From an uncultured Opitutales bacterium (lineage in GTDB: Bacteria > Verrucomicrobiota > Verrucomicrobiia > Opitutales > Intestinicryptomonadaceae): a stretch of 64,000 nucleotides of DNA. The number at the start of each line of letters is the position of its first letter. Within the stretch, counting starts at the first letter, position 1. The DNA is taken from positions 234,050 to 298,049 of the forward strand of contig URAK01000001.1 in assembly GCA_900545705.1 (NCBI GenBank), written 5' to 3'. Under the pieces are notes generated by a model. That model was not told the DNA's origin. It ran no database searches and worked only from the letters and a program-made list of their open reading frames with translations. The translations under genes were made by a program, and so were the position numbers. Of this stretch, positions 1 to 7,508 are shown piece after piece.

Positions 1-1142
1 GGGTATCCGGCGTCTGCAAGCAGTTTGCGCGCGGAGGCTACGTCTTCGCGCACCATAAATTCCGGAGGGGTAGAGTATGTTCCGCAGTTCGGCGGCACGA
101 ACGAGAATGCGGGGGTTTGGCCGCCTTTCAGTATGCCGTCGATGATAGCCTTGCGGTCAATCGCCATGGAGAGAGCTTTTCTTACAAGTGGGTTGTCGAG
201 CGGTGGGCGGCTTGAATTTAGCATGTAGTAGTAAACGCCAAGCCACGGATCGGAGCGCAGGCACTTCGGAAAATTTTTCTTCGTATGCTCTATGCGCGCG
301 GGCGACACAGACTCTGTAATATGGAGCTGCCCGGAGCGGAAGGCGCGGTCTTCCGTATTTATGTTCGATATCGGGAAGAAATCCACGCCGTTTAATTTTA
401 GCATTTTAGCCGCGCGAAAATGCGGATTGCGCCGCAGGGATACCCTGTCGTTGATTCTCCATTCCGCGAGAATGAACGGGCCGTTTGAGACCATATTCCC
501 GGGGCGCGTCCAGACCGAGTTCCGCCTGTCGCAAGCCCCGAATTTTTCGAGCGTTTTTTGCGGGAGCGGAAAGAACGCATTGTGGCAGAGCATCGAGAGA
601 AAATGCGGCGTCGGCCTTTCGAGCTCTACGACGAGAGTTTCGTCGCCTTCTGCGCGCGCCCCGAGCTTTACCGTATCCTTCTCAATGCCCGCGCGGATTT
701 TTTCGGCGTTTTTTATGGGCGCGAAAAGCGAAGAATATTCGCTGCCGATTTGCGGAAGCAGCGCCCTGCGCCATGCGAATACAAAGTCATTGGCGGTGAC
801 TTTCGAGCCGTCCGACCACTTTGCGTTTTCGTCGAGCTTAAAAGTGTATGTTTTCCCGCCGTCGGAAATTTCCCAGGACTTCGCCGCGGCGGGCTTTGGT
901 TCGAGCGTTTTTGTGTCTGCGCATACGAGACCCTCAAAGAGGCCTGAGAGAATCTTGAACTCCCCGAAGCCCGTCGCAAGCGACGGGTCGAGTGTCGCCG
1001 GATCCGCGCCGTTGCCGACGAGCAAAATGCCCTTTTCCGCGGCGATTTCCGCGGCGGGGCGGCTTTGCCAGCAGGCACACAGCGCGCACGAGGCCGCTGC
1101 CGCAGATAGAAGGCGGAATATGTATGTAAAGGCGCGCGGCAT
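1..1142 (-). CDS. oppA: Oligopeptide ABC transporter substrate-binding protein (3' end beyond the left edge)
   Basis: Reading the minus strand from an ATG at 1142 gives an uninterrupted frame to the window edge, about 380 codons, so the C-terminal part is missing. The start is hydrophobic with Cys at residues 19, 22 and 24, which suggests a lipoprotein or Sec signal, although the lipobox is not canonical. The mature part has hallmarks of the SBP_bac_5 family: GADPATLDPS near the N-terminus, an AFAWRR-like segment (NDFVFAWRRAL), PLVRKALSMAIDRKAI, and ARKLLADAGYP at the edge. Members bind peptides (or nickel and some sugars) outside the membrane and deliver them to an ABC permease. The ATG lies one base after the stop of the upstream ATPase gene, so it is the last visible gene of the operon. 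Permease genes are not in view and may lie to the left. Confidence 0.88.
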   Translation of the reverse strand, partial: MPRAFTYIFRLLSAAAASCALCACWQSRPAAEIAAEKGILLVGNGADPATLDPSLATGFGEFKILSGLFEGLVCADTKTLEPKPAAAKSWEISDGGKTYTFKLDENAKWSDGSKVTANDFVFAWRRALLPQIGSEYSSLFAPIKNAEKIRAGIEKDTVKLGARAEGDETLVVELERPTPHFLSMLCHNAFFPLPQKTLEKFGACDRRNSVWTRPGNMVSNGPFILAEWRINDRVSLRRNPHFRAAKMLKLNGVDFFPISNINTEDRAFRSGQLHITESVSPARIEHTKKNFPKCLRSDPWLGVYYYMLNSSRPPLDNPLVRKALSMAIDRKAIIDGILKGGQTPAFSFVPPNCGTYSTPPEFMVREDVASARKLLADAGY

Positions 1143-1143
1143 T

Positions 1144-1950
1144 TTAAAATCTTGGGACGGAGGCGATCAGTTCCTTTGTGTACGGGTGCTTCGGATTTTT
1201 GCATACTTCTTCGGCATCGCCCGTTTCGACTATTTTGCCGCGCGTCATTACCATTATTCTGTCGCTCAAATATTCAACCACCGCTATGTCGTGCGCAATA
1301 AAGAGCATTGCTATGCCAAACTTAGCCCGCAAGTCTTCCAGCAGGTTTACTATCTGCGCCTGTACGGACACGTCGAGCGCGCTTACAGGCTCGTCGCATA
1401 TTACGAATTCGGGCTCGACAGCGAGCGCCCGGGCTATGCCAATGCGCTGCCTTTGCCCGCCGGAAAATTCGTGGGGGTACCTTTGCATGTGGTCGGGGGA
1501 AAGCCCGACGGTTTCGAGAAGCTCGGCTACGCGGTCGCGCCTCTGGGAGCGCGTCATTTGCCTAAAATGTATGCCGAGTGGCTCGGATATTATCTGCAAG
1601 ATGTTCATACGCGGGTTTAGCGAGTTGAACGGGTCTTGAAATATCATCTGTATTTTTTTTCGGTATGGCATGAAGTCGGCGTTCGGCAAATCCGAGATTT
1701 TCTTGCCCTCGTAAAAAATTTCGCCGCCCGATATCGGGGCGAGCCTTATGATTGAGCGCCCGGTAGTCGTTTTGCCCGAGCCGCTCTCGCCGACTAGCCC
1801 GACAATCTCCCCCCTGCCTATGCTAAAGCTTACGTCGTCGACAGCATTGAAAAATTTTTTCGCGCGGGAGAACACTCCCCCGCCTATTCCGTAGGAGACG
1901 CGCAAGTCGCGCACTTCAAGCAAAGGCGGCGTGTTTTCAGAGTTTTGCAT
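1144..1950 (-). CDS. oppF: Oligopeptide/dipeptide ABC transporter ATP-binding protein (OppF/DppF type)
   Basis: This 268-residue ABC ATPase hydrolyses ATP to power peptide import at the inner face of the membrane. Visible motifs are Walker A GESGSGKT at 54-61, the signature FSGGQRQR, Walker B FVICDEP followed by VSALDVSVQAQ, and the switch histidine in FIAHD. The ending NPKHPYTKELI is the start of the oligopeptide-transporter C-terminal domain (oligo_HPY). It is short compared with the usual 310-330 residues, so that domain is trimmed. The ATG at 1950 lies inside the end of the preceding ATPase gene (14-bp overlap), which points to translational coupling. Paired OppD- and OppF-like ATPases normally form a heterodimer. 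Confidence 0.9.
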   Translation of the reverse strand: MQNSENTPPLLEVRDLRVSYGIGGGVFSRAKKFFNAVDDVSFSIGRGEIVGLVGESGSGKTTTGRSIIRLAPISGGEIFYEGKKISDLPNADFMPYRKKIQMIFQDPFNSLNPRMNILQIISEPLGIHFRQMTRSQRRDRVAELLETVGLSPDHMQRYPHEFSGGQRQRIGIARALAVEPEFVICDEPVSALDVSVQAQIVNLLEDLRAKFGIAMLFIAHDIAVVEYLSDRIMVMTRGKIVETGDAEEVCKNPKHPYTKELIASVPRF

Positions 1951-2764
1951 AGTCTATTGGGCGGAGCCTTTCGCCTTTGTGCCCCAATCTGGGAATGCAG
2001 TTTATCAGAGCCTTGGTGTATGGGTGCTGCGGATTGTGCAATACGTCGCTGCACTTGCCTGTCTCGACTATCTCTCCCCTAAACATTACGATTACCCGCT
2101 CGCAAAGCTCGGAGATTATCCCAAAGTTGTGGGTAATTAGCAGAATCGCCATCTTGCGATTTTTGCGTATCTGCACAAGAAGGTCTATTACCTGCTTTTG
2201 AATGGTGACGTCGAGCGCGGTGGTGGGCTCGTCCGCAACGAGCAATTTCGGCCTGCATGCGAGCGCCATCGCAATCATTGCGCGCTGCAGCATTCCGCCG
2301 GACATTTCGTACGGATAGGAGCGCGCGCGCAACGCGGCGTCGCGGATTCCGACTTCCGCGAGGGAGTCCGCTACCGTCTTCTCAACGTCCGTGCCTTTTG
2401 GCGAGTGGAGCCTGACCGCTTCCGCAATTTGCGAGCCCACTGTAAAAAGTGGGTTGAACGATGTTGATGGTTCCTGAAATATGTAGGCTATTTCTCCGCC
2501 GCGCGCTTTTCTGAGCTCGGCGCCAGTCATCTCGCCCACGTTTTTGCCGCCGCACAAGATTTTGCCAGATACGGAACATATGGGCGGCGGAGGGAGAAGC
2601 CGCATCAAGCTCATGGCTGTCACGCTCTTGCCTGAGCCGCTTTCGCCTACTATCGCGACGCTCTCGCCGTCGTCTATTTTAAAGCTGATTCCCTTTACGG
2701 CGTCCGTGTGCCCGCGCCGCGAGTCGAAGCTTATTTTGAGATTTTCAACTTCCAGCAGGCTCAT
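1937..2764 (-). CDS. oppD: Oligopeptide/dipeptide ABC transporter ATP-binding protein (OppD/DppD type)
   Basis: This is a 275-residue ABC ATPase, the partner of the following OppF-like protein. I start it at the ATG at 2764 because the family's conserved N-terminus (MSLLEVENLKISF) begins there and because that ATG overlaps the TGA of the anti-sigma gene by four bases (ATGA). The frame stays open further upstream, but that extension is arginine-rich and unlike the family. Walker A GESGSGKS, Q-loop IFQEPSTSFNP, signature MSGGMLQRAMIAMAL, Walker B LLVADEPTTALD and switch LLITHNFG are all present. It ends NPQHPYTKALINCIP, the start of the oligo_HPY region. It sits in the middle of the five-gene operon. 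Confidence 0.9.
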   Translation of the reverse strand: MSLLEVENLKISFDSRRGHTDAVKGISFKIDDGESVAIVGESGSGKSVTAMSLMRLLPPPPICSVSGKILCGGKNVGEMTGAELRKARGGEIAYIFQEPSTSFNPLFTVGSQIAEAVRLHSPKGTDVEKTVADSLAEVGIRDAALRARSYPYEMSGGMLQRAMIAMALACRPKLLVADEPTTALDVTIQKQVIDLLVQIRKNRKMAILLITHNFGIISELCERVIVMFRGEIVETGKCSDVLHNPQHPYTKALINCIPRLGHKGERLRPIDYAKL

Positions 2765-3186
2765 TGCGCGCCGCCTCCGCCGGCAATTTTGCGCTTCATG
2801 GAAAGTATGTTTTTGCCGTTTTCGCGGCGGTATGAGACGTCGTCCATATACTCTTTGACAAGGAAAATTCCCAAACCTCCCACGGAGCGCGAATATACGT
2901 CGGCTTTTAAGTCGGGCGGCGGGACCTGTTTTAGCGGGTTGAACGGCGGCGCGCTGTCGGATACTTCGGCAACAATTTTGCCCCCTGCCGCTGAGAGTGA
3001 AACTTCTATTTTTTTGTCGGGGGAAAGCCCGCACCCGTATATTGCGCTGTTGGAAAAGACTTCTTCAAGACATAGATTCAGCGCAAAAACAGAATCGGCG
3101 TCTATGCGGTTTTCGGCGCAAAAGGCGTCGGCGTCGGTGCGCAAGGCGTCGAGCGAATCGAGCACTGCTGGATAGGCTTTTCTCAT
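2761..3186 (-). CDS. RsbW-like anti-sigma factor / serine kinase (HATPase_c_2)
   Basis: This is a 141-residue GHKL-type ATPase domain standing alone. The N-box is EEVFSNSAIYG (Asn 46), the G1 box is DSAPPFNP (Asp 77) and the G2 box is GGLGIFLV (103-110). The fold is that of RsbW/SpoIIAB anti-sigma kinases, which hold a sigma factor or phosphorylate an STAS antagonist in the cytoplasm. The start is three bases from the stop of the PP2C phosphatase gene and the stop overlaps the start of oppD, so the three are one transcription unit. No STAS antagonist and no sigma factor lie nearby. Which partner it controls cannot be read from the window. Confidence 0.82.
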   Translation of the reverse strand: MRKAYPAVLDSLDALRTDADAFCAENRIDADSVFALNLCLEEVFSNSAIYGCGLSPDKKIEVSLSAAGGKIVAEVSDSAPPFNPLKQVPPPDLKADVYSRSVGGLGIFLVKEYMDDVSYRRENGKNILSMKRKIAGGGGAQ

Positions 3187-3187
3187 C

Positions 3188-4384
3188 TCACTTAAAAATT
3201 ATTTCGCATAGGGAAAAATCGTCCTCAAAGGAGTCGCTCCTCTGGATATCCTTGGAAAATGCCATCATGCTTTCCACTTTCGATAACCCTGCGCGGGCGG
3301 GCTTTGGTATTTCAGCGACAAATTCGTCCAAAGACATCGTGTGGCCGTCCGGCTTTTCAACTTCGTACACGCCGTCGCTGAATACGTACAGCTTGGAGCC
3401 GCGCTCCACTTTTACTTTGTCGCTGCGGAAATTCATCGGAGTCATTCCCCCGATTATAAATCCGTTTGTCGTAAGCCGCCGAACATTTCCGCCTGAAACG
3501 AGAATCGCCGGAGGGTGCCCACCCGATGCGTATGAGAGCTCGCGCGAGGACTTGTCGTAGACGCCGTACCACAGTGTAAAATACATTCCGTTTTGCCGCT
3601 CCATCTCGAAGGCGTTGTTCAGCGCGGACAAAACTTGGTCGGGCTTGCCGAAATCCACGTCCGACAGCGTGCGCGACCTTAGCGCATTCATCGCCGAAAC
3701 TGACAGCAGCGCGGCTCCCACCCCGTGCCCGCACACGTCGAGCAAATAGACGGCAAACCTGTCGGAGTCTATCCACCCGTACCCGAAGCAGTCGCCGCCG
3801 AGCTCCGTTGAACTCTTGAAAATCCAGTCCGACGAGAGGTCTGAGGTTTCTATTTTTTCGGGGAGGAGGCTTGTCACATAATTCTCGGCTTCGTCCAGTT
3901 CCTTTTTTAGCGCAATCTGGCTTTGCTGGAGCTTGTTCATGGCGTCGTTTCTCTCGCACAGCGTTGTGTATGCGCGGGAGTGGTAGCGTATGCGCGCGAG
4001 GACTTCAAGCTTGTCCGGAAATTTGACCATATAGTCGTTTGCGCCATTTTCAAATGCGCGGTATTTTACGTCGGGCTCCTCCTTTGAGGATAGCACGACG
4101 AGAGGGATATCGCGCGTGTCGGGGCAGGCTCGGAAAAATTTTACGAGGGTAAGCCCGTCGACTTCCGGCATAATCAAATCCTGCAAAATTACAGTTGGCT
4201 TGACTTCCTTTGCGGCGTCTATGGCCTTTGACGGATTGGGGCAATAATACAAGCTTATGTCGGGCTGGTCGGCGAGCAGGCGCTTCATTGCTTCCGCTAT
4301 GATTTTTTGGTCGTCGACAAGCAGAACGCGCGCTTTCGCTTTCTCCTCTTGCAGGGCGCCCGATAAATGTGATATGTCCGTCAT
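3188..4384 (-). CDS. Response regulator fused to a PP2C-type (RsbU/SpoIIE) serine phosphatase
   Basis: The 398-residue protein begins with a CheY-like receiver domain (about 18-135): acidic pair DD at 24-25, phospho-acceptor Asp 69 in LQDLIMPEVDG, and Lys 121. A coiled-coil linker (about 140-170) joins it to a SpoIIE-type PP2C phosphatase. That domain has the metal ligands Asp 198 in LGGDCFGY, Asp 216 in LLDVCGHGVG, Asp 337 in FSDGVYE and DDF at 388-390. Such proteins dephosphorylate an anti-sigma antagonist when the receiver is phosphorylated. The next gene, an RsbW-like kinase, is the natural opponent. No sensor histidine kinase is adjacent. It is the first gene of the operon that runs into the peptide transporter. 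Confidence 0.9.
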   Translation of the reverse strand: MTDISHLSGALQEEKAKARVLLVDDQKIIAEAMKRLLADQPDISLYYCPNPSKAIDAAKEVKPTVILQDLIMPEVDGLTLVKFFRACPDTRDIPLVVLSSKEEPDVKYRAFENGANDYMVKFPDKLEVLARIRYHSRAYTTLCERNDAMNKLQQSQIALKKELDEAENYVTSLLPEKIETSDLSSDWIFKSSTELGGDCFGYGWIDSDRFAVYLLDVCGHGVGAALLSVSAMNALRSRTLSDVDFGKPDQVLSALNNAFEMERQNGMYFTLWYGVYDKSSRELSYASGGHPPAILVSGGNVRRLTTNGFIIGGMTPMNFRSDKVKVERGSKLYVFSDGVYEVEKPDGHTMSLDEFVAEIPKPARAGLSKVESMMAFSKDIQRSDSFEDDFSLCEIIFK

Positions 4385-4850
4385 TGCGTCGAATATATTT
4401 TTTTACGCGGGCCGAATGCAACCCTTATTTTATATAATACTATGATATCGGCTTTTTCCCATGTGAGTTTGCAGGCAGATAAATTTTATTTTTTCCCCGC
4501 AAAGGCTCGCAGGTAGCGGCAAGTCTGAGCCGAAAACTATGCGCCGAGCCGAAGGGGACATATGCGCCGGATTTTCCGCCGGCAATCCCTCCTTATGCGC
4601 AAAAGATATTTGAAAGCTGCGCGCTTAGCCTAAAAATTAGTATTTTTTTGAGTTTAATAATCCGAGTGTATTTCATTTTGCGGTGGGCTGCATTGGTTTG
4701 GGAGGAGGAGTCGGGCTTTTGCCCGGTTAAACACTTTGCGCCGTACGGCAATCGCTGCGCCAATGGGCAGTATTTTTAACTAAGCGCGGAGGCATTTTTT
4801 TAGCGTAAAAGAAAAACAACCGCGCGAAGAACTTGCGCGCAAAATGCCAT
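4385..4850. other. Intergenic region, no gene seen
   Basis: This stretch separates the first gene of the minus-strand operon from the cyclophilin terminator. On the minus strand just upstream of 4384 there is an AT-rich block around 4425-4442 (TATTATATAAAA read on the minus strand) that could hold the -10 of the operon promoter, but I find no convincing -35. GC-rich inverted words around 4570-4590 could fold but are not followed by a T run. No frame has coding character. Confidence 0.5.
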
Positions 4851-4882
4851 AAAAAATCCCCGCCGAAAATTTTTAGGCGGGG
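4851..4882 (-). terminator. Rho-independent terminator of the ilvB-cyclophilin unit
   Basis: Perfect 7-bp stem CCCCGCC / GGCGGGG (4858-4864 and 4876-4882) with an 11-base loop. Read on the minus strand it is followed by a T tract (complement of the A run at 4851-4856). It lies about 80 bp after the cyclophilin stop. Confidence 0.88.
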
Positions 4883-4961
4883 AATAATGGAGTCGAATTT
4901 TGCAAATACAAAGCCGGCTGTTTGGGAAAATATGTAGCCGGAGATTCTCTGAAGCAGAAAT

Positions 4962-5441
4962 TTATTCGACCGTTGCCGACTCTATTTTTTGGGGCTTGAC
5001 GGGCTTGTCCATGAATCCTGTGGGGGTGTTTTCTATCTTTCTGACAACGTCCATTCCCTCGATGACTTCGCCGAATATAGTGTGGTGCATGTGAAGCCAC
5101 GGGGTGGGGACGGTTGTTATGAAGAACTGGCTGCCGTTTGTTCCAGGACCTGCGTTTGCCATTGCCAAAAGCCCAGGGCGGTCGAACGCCACGTCCGGAG
5201 AACACTCGTCCTCAAACGGCTTGCCCCATACGGACTGTCCGCCGCAACCAGAACCTGTCGGGTCGCCGCCCTGAATCATAAAGTCCTTTATTACGCGGTG
5301 GAAAGTTATGCCGTCGTAATACCCGCTACTTGCGAGCTTTTTGAAGTTTTCGCACGCTTTGGGCGCTACTTCGGGAAACAATTTTATTTTTATGTCTCCG
5401 CAGTTCGTGTGAAGGGTCACTATATTTTTATTTTCTGGCAT
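4962..5441 (-). CDS. Peptidyl-prolyl cis-trans isomerase, cyclophilin type
   Basis: This 159-residue protein is a single cyclophilin domain that speeds cis-trans isomerisation of X-Pro bonds. Conserved segments are FHRVIKDFMIQGGDPTGSG (catalytic Arg in FHRV), GLLAMANAGPGTNGSQFFIT and WLHMHHTIFGEV. I see no signal peptide, so it is probably cytoplasmic. I chose the ATG at 5441, two bases after the ilvB stop; an earlier in-frame start at 5489 would add sixteen residues inside ilvB. It is the second gene of the transcript after ilvB, and a strong terminator follows. The link with acetolactate synthase appears positional rather than functional. Confidence 0.92.
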   Translation of the reverse strand: MPENKNIVTLHTNCGDIKIKLFPEVAPKACENFKKLASSGYYDGITFHRVIKDFMIQGGDPTGSGCGGQSVWGKPFEDECSPDVAFDRPGLLAMANAGPGTNGSQFFITTVPTPWLHMHHTIFGEVIEGMDVVRKIENTPTGFMDKPVKPQKIESATVE

Positions 5442-5443
5442 GG

Positions 5444-7255
5444 CTATTTCTTTATGTCGCAGGTTGGAGCGTTCGGGCAGCTTGAGCATTCGACGATTAT
5501 TTCGTCGGCCGACTTGCCCGGGGGAATAAACGGCAGAACGTGTTCGTCATGCTCTACAATCACTTCCAAAAGATACGGCTTGTCGGACTTTAACATTCTG
5601 TCAATCGCGGCGGGAAGCTCGGATTTTTTCCATACCCTTTCGCAGGCCCAATCGTATCCCTCGGCTATTTTGCAGTAGTCGGGGTATATTGCTTCGATAT
5701 TTTCGGGGCCGCCCATATTGTTGGGGTCGCGCGACAAAACAGTATTTCCGCGCGTTCCGCCGTAGAGCATATCCTCCCACTGCATGACCATTCCGAGGAA
5801 TTGGTTGTTTAGAATCATCGCCTTCACGGGAATGTTTTCCATTACCGCCGTGGCCATTTCCTGAATGTTCATCTGGAATGAGCCGTCGCCGTCGATATCG
5901 ACAACTTTCGCCTTCGGGTTGGCGACTTTTACGCCTATTGCCGCCGGCAGACCGAAGCCCATTGTGCCCGCGCCGAGAGAACTGATAAATTGGCGCGGCT
6001 TGGAGAATATGAAGTTTTGCGGGGTCCACATCTGATGCTGGCCCACGCCGGTGGTGACAATTACGTCGCCTTTTGATACCTTGTAAAGTTCCGCTATTGC
6101 CTCTTGCGAGGTTATATTTTTGCGGTTATGACGCCCGAATGGGTAGGGGTGGACTTTTTTCCACTGGGATATTTGCCCAATCCATTCAGAGAAGTCAGGC
6201 TTTTTGGGCAACTTTTTCGAGGCGGCCAAAAGCTTGTCGAGGGCTGCGCCAACTTCGGAGCACACGCTCAGGTCAACCTTTACGTTTTTATTTTGCTCTG
6301 AAATATCGATATCCAGATGTATAATTTTTGCATTCGGCGCAAACTTGGAAACAACGCCGGTTATTCTGTCGTCGAAGCGCGTGCCAAGGGCAATGAGCAG
6401 GTCGGATTCAAGCACTGCCCTGTTGCCGACATACGTTCCGTGCATTCCAAACCAGTAGAGGTTTTTCTTTTCCATCGGATCGACGCAGCCGATTCCCATA
6501 AGGGTCGTTGCGACGGGTATTCCGAATAATTTTGAAAATTCGTCGAGCTTTTTGGAAGAGCCGGAAGATATGATTCCGCCGCCGGCGTATATTACGGGCT
6601 TTTTTGATGCGGAAATCATGGAAATAATTTTGGAGATGTCGGCGTCGGAGGCGACGGAAACCGGCTTAACTCCTGGGAGATCCGGCTTGGCGTCGAAGTC
6701 CGGGACGAACACCTTTTGTTGGACGTCCTTGGGAATGTCGATGACAACCGGGCCGGGCCTGCCGCTCTTTGCGATTAGAAACGCTTCTTTAATAATGCGC
6801 GGCAAATCCTCCGCGTTTAGGACGAGATAGCTGTGCTTTACGACGGGCAGGGTCATTCCGAATACGTCCGTCTCCTGAAATGCGCTTTTGCCGATTAGCG
6901 ACTGGAAAACTTGCCCGGTGATTGCGACCATGGGAATGCTGTCCATGAACGCGTCGGAAATTGTGGTGAGAAGGTTCATTGCGCCGGGGCCGCTTGTTGC
7001 CATGCATACGCCGACCTTGCCGGTGGAGCGAGCGTATCCGTGGGCCATAAAACCGCCGCCCTGTTCGTGCCTGGGGAGAATCACGCGGATTTTCTTTGAG
7101 CGCGTAAAGGCGTTGTGGAGATCGATTGAAGAACCGCCCGGATATGCAAAGACAATGTCTACCCCTTCGTTTTCGAGGCAGCGCACTACGACGTCGGCGC
7201 CCTTCATCGCGGCGGGGTTAACAGTTTTTTTTGATGTCTTTGTCTTAACTTTCAT
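5444..7255 (-). CDS. ilvB: Acetolactate synthase, large (catalytic) subunit
   Basis: This 603-residue thiamine-diphosphate enzyme makes 2-acetolactate or 2-aceto-2-hydroxybutyrate, the first common step to valine, leucine and isoleucine. The N-terminal TPP domain carries the catalytic Glu 64 in PRHEQGGGFMAHGYAR. The centre has the FAD/transhydrogenase-like domain. The C-terminal domain has the TPP motif DGDGSFQMN ending in LNNQFLGMVMQWE. An unusual N-terminal tail (about 15 residues, Lys/Thr-rich) and a Cys-containing C-terminus (CSSCPNAPTC) frame a normal family length. No ilvN small regulatory subunit or ilvC lies beside it, so the partner must be elsewhere. Confidence 0.95.
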   Translation of the reverse strand: MKVKTKTSKKTVNPAAMKGADVVVRCLENEGVDIVFAYPGGSSIDLHNAFTRSKKIRVILPRHEQGGGFMAHGYARSTGKVGVCMATSGPGAMNLLTTISDAFMDSIPMVAITGQVFQSLIGKSAFQETDVFGMTLPVVKHSYLVLNAEDLPRIIKEAFLIAKSGRPGPVVIDIPKDVQQKVFVPDFDAKPDLPGVKPVSVASDADISKIISMISASKKPVIYAGGGIISSGSSKKLDEFSKLFGIPVATTLMGIGCVDPMEKKNLYWFGMHGTYVGNRAVLESDLLIALGTRFDDRITGVVSKFAPNAKIIHLDIDISEQNKNVKVDLSVCSEVGAALDKLLAASKKLPKKPDFSEWIGQISQWKKVHPYPFGRHNRKNITSQEAIAELYKVSKGDVIVTTGVGQHQMWTPQNFIFSKPRQFISSLGAGTMGFGLPAAIGVKVANPKAKVVDIDGDGSFQMNIQEMATAVMENIPVKAMILNNQFLGMVMQWEDMLYGGTRGNTVLSRDPNNMGGPENIEAIYPDYCKIAEGYDWACERVWKKSELPAAIDRMLKSDKPYLLEVIVEHDEHVLPFIPPGKSADEIIVECSSCPNAPTCDIKK

Positions 7256-7508
7256 ATATAGGCTTTGTTTGTTTTAGGTATGGGCGGCGTCTTCAAGAAG
7301 GCGTTCGACCCCATTAAAATTAGTTTACTTTACAAGCATTGCGCATTTCTTCAACCATTTTTTTGCGGCGTTTTTTTGAAAAAATTAAAAAAAAGCTGGA
7401 AAATGCCGCCGATATCTTATTTGATTTAAACATCAACAAGAAGAATATCCCAATCAAACCATTCCGAAAAATACGTTTTTCGGTAAAGATTTGCAATTCC
7501 TGTATAAG

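Noticed and set aside
713..1204. Minus-strand frame of 163 codons overlapping oppA
   Set aside because: Same strand but a different frame from the substrate-binding protein. It is Arg/Ser-rich without motifs.
292..1620. 442-codon open frame on the plus strand
   Set aside because: It runs antisense to the oppA and oppF reading frames, both of which have clear family motifs. GC-rich third positions on the minus strand create the long shadow.
4989..5678. 229-codon plus-strand frame
   Set aside because: Antisense to the cyclophilin and the end of ilvB, whose motifs are unambiguous.
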